Below, in pieces: positions 6,936 through 8,836 of a DNA stretch of 8,836 nt. Position 1 is the stretch's first letter; every line of letters starts with the position of its first letter. The stretch lies in NCBI GenBank assembly GCA_937858235.1, contig CALLZZ010000347.1:1-8836 (forward strand), given 5' to 3'. A program made the position numbers and the translations under genes. Source of the stretch: an uncultured Clostridia bacterium (lineage in GTDB: Bacteria > Bacillota > Clostridia > Oscillospirales > Oscillospiraceae). Below the pieces are notes generated by a model. The model was not told the DNA's origin. It made no database searches and was given only the letters and a program-made list of their open reading frames with translations.

Positions 6936-7514
6936 ATGAAGCATATTACAACAGACGAACTCCGTACCATGACAGACCGTGAGGGGCTTGTTATCCAGGG
7001 CTGTGGCGGTGACCTCTCGGAATGGGTAAAGGGCATCAATGAACTGCTGACTCAGGAGGGCATCCTGCAAAACGGCGATACGTTCAAAGATGTTTCCGTC
7101 TTTGAGCATAACGGCTGTACCAATCTGCTGTTGTCAATGGAAAATATGGATCTGGACATAGGAAAGCTCGCCATGTGGCGGCTGCAGAGCCATGCAACCT
7201 TTGGCGGCACCTGGCTGAGTGATTATCTCCCCAACCGGCTGGGTGTCGATATGAACGGGCCGCCTGTTCAAAAGGAAAAACCCGATTGCGCCCTCATCGG
7301 GCAGGACGGCAATATTTTCAATCTGATGGGCATCGCCACCCGAACATTGAAGGAAAACGGACTTGGGGATCAGGCAAAAGAAATGCGGGAGCGGATCACC
7401 GCCAGCGGCAGCTATGACAACGCGCTTTGCATCATCGGAGAATATGTCAACATCACCTTTGTCGAAGATGCCCAGGAGCAGGACTGCGGCTTTGAAATGG
7501 AGCAAAGCTACTGA
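6936..7514 (+). CDS. Hypothetical two-part accessory protein (192 aa)
   Basis: A 192-residue soluble protein that looks like two joined modules. The first (about 1-108) contains GLVIQGCGGDLSEWVKGINELL, DTFKDVSVFEHNG and a segment ending FGGTWLSDYLPNRLG. The second (about 117-176) contains CALIGQDGNIFNLMGIATRTL, QAKEMRERITASGSYDNAL and IIGEYVNIT. From memory both modules recur in accessory genes of clostridial conjugative elements, but no activity is known to me, and I see no catalytic motif. The ATG has GGAGG (6925-6929) 6 bases upstream. The 58-base gap before it is the largest in this part of the cluster but has no obvious terminator or promoter. A hairpin follows it at 7533-7554. The C-terminal ~17 residues are acidic (EDAQEQDCGFEMEQ). 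Confidence 0.78.
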   Translation: MKHITTDELRTMTDREGLVIQGCGGDLSEWVKGINELLTQEGILQNGDTFKDVSVFEHNGCTNLLLSMENMDLDIGKLAMWRLQSHATFGGTWLSDYLPNRLGVDMNGPPVQKEKPDCALIGQDGNIFNLMGIATRTLKENGLGDQAKEMRERITASGSYDNALCIIGEYVNITFVEDAQEQDCGFEMEQSY

Positions 7515-7532
7515 TACCCTCTTAAAATATCA

Positions 7533-7554
7533 CCGGCAGAGCTGATTCTGCCGG
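7533..7554. repeat. Intergenic hairpin (perfect 8-bp stem)
   Basis: CCGGCAGA (7533-7540) and TCTGCCGG (7547-7554) form a perfect stem with loop GCTGAT, just after the stop of the 192-residue protein. The following bases (GTACATAAAAAC) contain no T-run, so it is not a good intrinsic terminator on the + strand. On the other strand a short TATTTTAAG run follows at a distance. It may stabilise the upstream transcript end, cause partial termination, or be a processing site between the two genes. Confidence 0.55.
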
Positions 7555-7597
7555 GTACATAAAAACAGGCTTACAACGAGCCGGAAAGGAGAAGCCC

Positions 7598-8497
7598 ATG
7601 AAATCACTGAAAAATGATAGTCCCCTCTATATGGAACAGATCGCATCTGCCATAATCGCTTGCTACGAAAGCTATGACAAGCCATCCAACCAATCTCTGA
7701 TGGAGCTTTATACCCTGATCGGCCGATGCATCTGCCGCCAGGGGGAAAAAGCCTTTGTCGCTCACTTGGCCGAAACCCTCGCCATCCGGTTCCCATTGCT
7801 GAAAGGCTTCTCCCTTCGCAATCTCCGCAGGATGCGTGACTTTTACCGCACCTACGCAAACGAACCGGCTCTCATGGAAAAAGCGCAGTCTCTGAGCTGG
7901 ACGCAAAACGCCGTTATACTGGAGTGCTGCGAAAGCGATGAGCAGCGCTCTTTTTATATTGACCTTGCGGCAGCACAGAATCTTTCCAAGCTGGCCCTCA
8001 TGAAAGCCATTCAGGAAAATGCCTTTGATATTTTATATAATGAAGAAAGTCCTGCTGAAAACACTGAACCCGATATTACCCCTGTAAGCGATATATCGTC
8101 CAATACGGGCGTAGACACTACAGCAACCGTTGAAACGGCGTGTGCGCCGTTTGTGCCAGCGTGTGAACCGCTCCGCCAAGGAGTTGATATGCCCAGCAGA
8201 ACGGGCAGCTTATCTACCGCGGTCTCCCCATGGAGAGGGTGCAACCGGCAGGCTAAACGCAAAGCAGATGACGATCCGCCTCCGCTCAGTTTCATCAATC
8301 ACCATTCACCTGATCCTTCACCTCGTGTATTGTGGTTTGAGAAGCTGAAACCACCGCAAAACTTTCCGCCCGGTATGCGACCTCGAATGGAAAATCTCTG
8401 GGAGCTTTTTATAAGCGCAATAAAACAAAACACCCCCGCCGAATTGACGAGGGCAGTTTTGCGCCGGAACAACTTGTGTCTTTGCACATTATTATAA
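7598..8497 (+). CDS. DUF1016 N-terminal-domain protein with atypical tail
   Basis: A reading frame of 299 codons with AAGGAG (7586-7591) 6 bases before the ATG. Residues of about 10-145 match the DUF1016 (YhcG-type) N-terminal domain: LMELYTLIGRCI, LAETLAIRFPLLKGFSLRNLRRMRDFYRTY (helix-turn-helix-like), LSWTQNAVILECCESDEQRSFYI and NLSKLALMKAIQ. The nuclease domain that follows in full-length YhcG proteins is missing. From about residue 150 the sequence is low in complexity (Glu, Pro, Thr, Ser), then Pro/Arg-rich, and does not look like a folded domain; codons after ~8130 run through an inverted repeat and into an antisense RNA unit. The true protein may end earlier in relatives, with this tail arising by loss of a stop. 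Role is unknown; the full-length family includes nuclease-linked proteins in mobile and defence contexts. Confidence 0.75.
   Translation: MKSLKNDSPLYMEQIASAIIACYESYDKPSNQSLMELYTLIGRCICRQGEKAFVAHLAETLAIRFPLLKGFSLRNLRRMRDFYRTYANEPALMEKAQSLSWTQNAVILECCESDEQRSFYIDLAAAQNLSKLALMKAIQENAFDILYNEESPAENTEPDITPVSDISSNTGVDTTATVETACAPFVPACEPLRQGVDMPSRTGSLSTAVSPWRGCNRQAKRKADDDPPPLSFINHHSPDPSPRVLWFEKLKPPQNFPPGMRPRMENLWELFISAIKQNTPAELTRAVLRRNNLCLCTLL
8133..8152. repeat. Inverted repeat inside the tail of the DUF1016 gene
   Basis: AAACGGCG (8133-8140), loop TGTG, CGCCGTTT (8145-8152) is a perfect 8-bp inverted repeat. It sits where the protein sequence loses recognisable domain character. It could be a hairpin in the mRNA or a former intergenic structure now inside the reading frame. 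Confidence 0.5.
8178..8191 (+). promoter_or_regulatory. Internal ribosome binding site and ATG in the DUF1016 frame
   Basis: AAGGAG (8178-8183) is followed 5 bases later by ATG 8189, in the same frame as the DUF1016 gene (its codon 198). Translation from here would give a 102-residue protein ending at 8497. The product (MPSRTGSLSTAVSPWRG...) is Pro- and Arg-rich and I assign it no function. Chance occurrence remains possible. Confidence 0.35.
8419..8453 (-). terminator. Minus-strand intrinsic terminator
   Basis: Read on the minus strand, CCCTCGTC (8453-8446), loop AATTC and GGCGGGGG (8440-8433) form an 8-bp stem with two G-U pairs. It is followed directly by TGTTTTGTTTTATT. This is a standard GC-rich hairpin plus T-tract and lies inside the 3' end of the + strand DUF1016 reading frame. 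Confidence 0.7.
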
Positions 8498-8554
8498 TCC
8501 GCAGAGCCAGGATCGAGGCTCACCGAATACAAAGCGCCTCTCTGCATTCGACAC
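8421..8554 (-). ncRNA. Predicted small structured RNA, antisense to the DUF1016 gene end
   Basis: A compact transcription unit of about 130 nt: a near-consensus promoter (8559-8587), a body with nested complementary segments, and an intrinsic terminator (8419-8453). Within the body GTGTC (8554-8550) can pair with GACAC (8480-8476). GCAGA (8545-8541) can pair with TCTGC (8505-8501), and GAGGC (8540-8536) with GCCTC (8519-8515), giving a long imperfect arm. No start codon with a ribosome binding site and sensible frame is seen in it. Roughly its last 75 nt are antisense to the + strand reading frame ending at 8497. The transcription start is estimated only from the -10 position. Function unknown: it could regulate the DUF1016 gene or act in trans. 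I do not recognise it as a named RNA family. Confidence 0.55.
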
Positions 8555-8558
8555 CACA

Positions 8559-8587
8559 AGCATATATAGTTTGCAAAAAAATGTCAA
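8559..8587 (-). promoter_or_regulatory. Minus-strand sigma-A type promoter
   Basis: On the minus strand TTGACA (8587-8582, perfect -35) is followed after 17 bases by TATGCT (8564-8559). The spacer contains a run of seven T. TATATG two bases earlier is an alternative -10. It points leftward into the predicted small RNA. Confidence 0.7.
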
Positions 8588-8647
8588 CAGGTTCTCCTTC
8601 GGCATAACTGCTGAACAACTACCAATAATTTTGGATAAGGCCGTGAG

Positions 8648-8676
8648 TTGCTTATATTAGATTTTCCTGATATAAT
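8648..8676 (+). promoter_or_regulatory. Plus-strand sigma-A type promoter
   Basis: TTGCTT (8648-8653), 17-base spacer, and a perfect TATAAT (8671-8676). Transcription would begin near 8683 and run through the hairpin at 8701-8726 toward the right edge of the window. The -35 is weak (TTG conserved), the -10 ideal. Confidence 0.55.
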
Positions 8677-8700
8677 ATTAAAAGTCTTTATTAGGGTCTA

Positions 8701-8740
8701 CAGTTTTATCCTCAGAGGTAAAACTGCTGCTTGATTTTTT
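8701..8740 (+). terminator. Hairpin plus T-run, attenuator-like
   Basis: CAGTTTTATC (8701-8710) pairs with GGTAAAACTG (8717-8726) through 10 bp with one G-T pair and loop CTCAGA. A run of six T (8735-8740) follows after eight bases. It lies about 20 bases after the predicted start of the plus-strand promoter, so it could be an early terminator or attenuator. The A-T rich stem and delayed T-run make it a weak terminator. Confidence 0.4.
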
Positions 8741-8802
8741 AACGGATCGCCATTTTTTACGGGGGGTTCGAGAAATTTTTTTTCCACGGTTTTCACAAAG
8801 AA

Positions 8803-8836
8803 CCTACCATCAATTGGCAAAGCCGTTGATGGTAGG
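8803..8836. repeat. Strong inverted repeat at the window end
   Basis: CCTACCATCAA (8803-8813) and TTGATGGTAGG (8826-8836) are perfect 11-bp complements. An inner GGC (8816-8818), AAA loop and GCC (8822-8824) extend the stem. The window stops at the second arm, so a following T-run cannot be checked. On the minus strand TTCTTTG follows, a weak T-tract. Most likely a terminator hairpin; an operator or element-end repeat is also possible. Confidence 0.65.

Larger units (their letters stand above)
8498..8836. other. Signal-rich intergenic region, no protein gene
   Basis: No protein gene is supported in these 339 bases; frames are short and lack ribosome binding sites. The region is AT-rich compared with the rest of the window. 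It holds the minus-strand promoter and start of the small RNA, a plus-strand promoter (8648-8676), a hairpin with T-run (8701-8740), homopolymer runs (for example TTTTTTTT near 8776-8783) and the terminal inverted repeat (8803-8836). Confidence 0.6.

Noticed and set aside
8474..8498. Plus-strand TTGTGT with TATAAT near 8493-8498
   Set aside because: The spacing is only 13 bases and the TATAAT lies in the body of the predicted minus-strand RNA; it is likely chance.
1..8836. CRISPR array, tRNA, rRNA or insertion sequence
   Set aside because: No regularly spaced repeats, no cloverleaf, no rRNA-like sequence, and no transposase or paired terminal inverted repeats were seen by eye.

Overview
The window looks like part of an integrative mobile element (ICE-like or integrative-mobilizable) from a low-to-mid GC Firmicute, most likely a gut Clostridia (Oscillospiraceae/Lachnospiraceae type). 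The reasons are strong AAGGAGG-type ribosome binding sites, a TTG start, tightly packed co-directional genes, tandem large serine recombinases, and small accessory proteins (DUF4314, DUF1016 N-terminal domain) of a kind I associate with clostridial conjugative elements. This host assignment rests on recognition and was not tested by a search. All convincing protein genes lie on the + strand.

Layout. Positions 1-264 hold no complete gene, only a short inverted repeat and perhaps the tail of an upstream reading frame. From 265 there is a MazF/PemK-type endoribonuclease (TTG start), coupled by an ATGA overlap to a 52-residue helical protein (648-806). After a 92-base gap comes a block of three recombinase genes (899-4969): a full-length large serine recombinase, a short protein that keeps the DNA-binding recombinase domain and zinc ribbon but lacks the catalytic serine domain, and a second full-length recombinase. 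They are separated by 1 base and by a 19-base overlap respectively, so they are almost certainly co-translated and probably act together on excision and integration.

Eight bases after its own ribosome binding site, a calcineurin-like metallophosphoesterase gene follows (4984-5724). It is broken by an in-frame TAG at codon 24, although all metal-binding motifs on both sides are intact. Four small accessory genes of mostly unknown function follow in the same direction (5748-7514), then an 8-bp hairpin, and then a DUF1016-type N-terminal domain protein whose last half looks like poorly constrained sequence (7598-8497).

The 3' end (8420-8836) is non-coding but rich in signals. There is a well-formed minus-strand transcription unit of about 130 nt (near-consensus promoter, foldable body, intrinsic terminator) running antisense into the end of the DUF1016 gene. 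There is also a plus-strand promoter with a perfect TATAAT, followed by a hairpin and T-run, and a strong 11-bp inverted repeat at the very end of the window. No rRNA, tRNA, CRISPR array or insertion sequence was seen. The least explained features are the antisense small RNA unit, the catalytic-domain-less middle recombinase and the single nonsense codon in the phosphoesterase.
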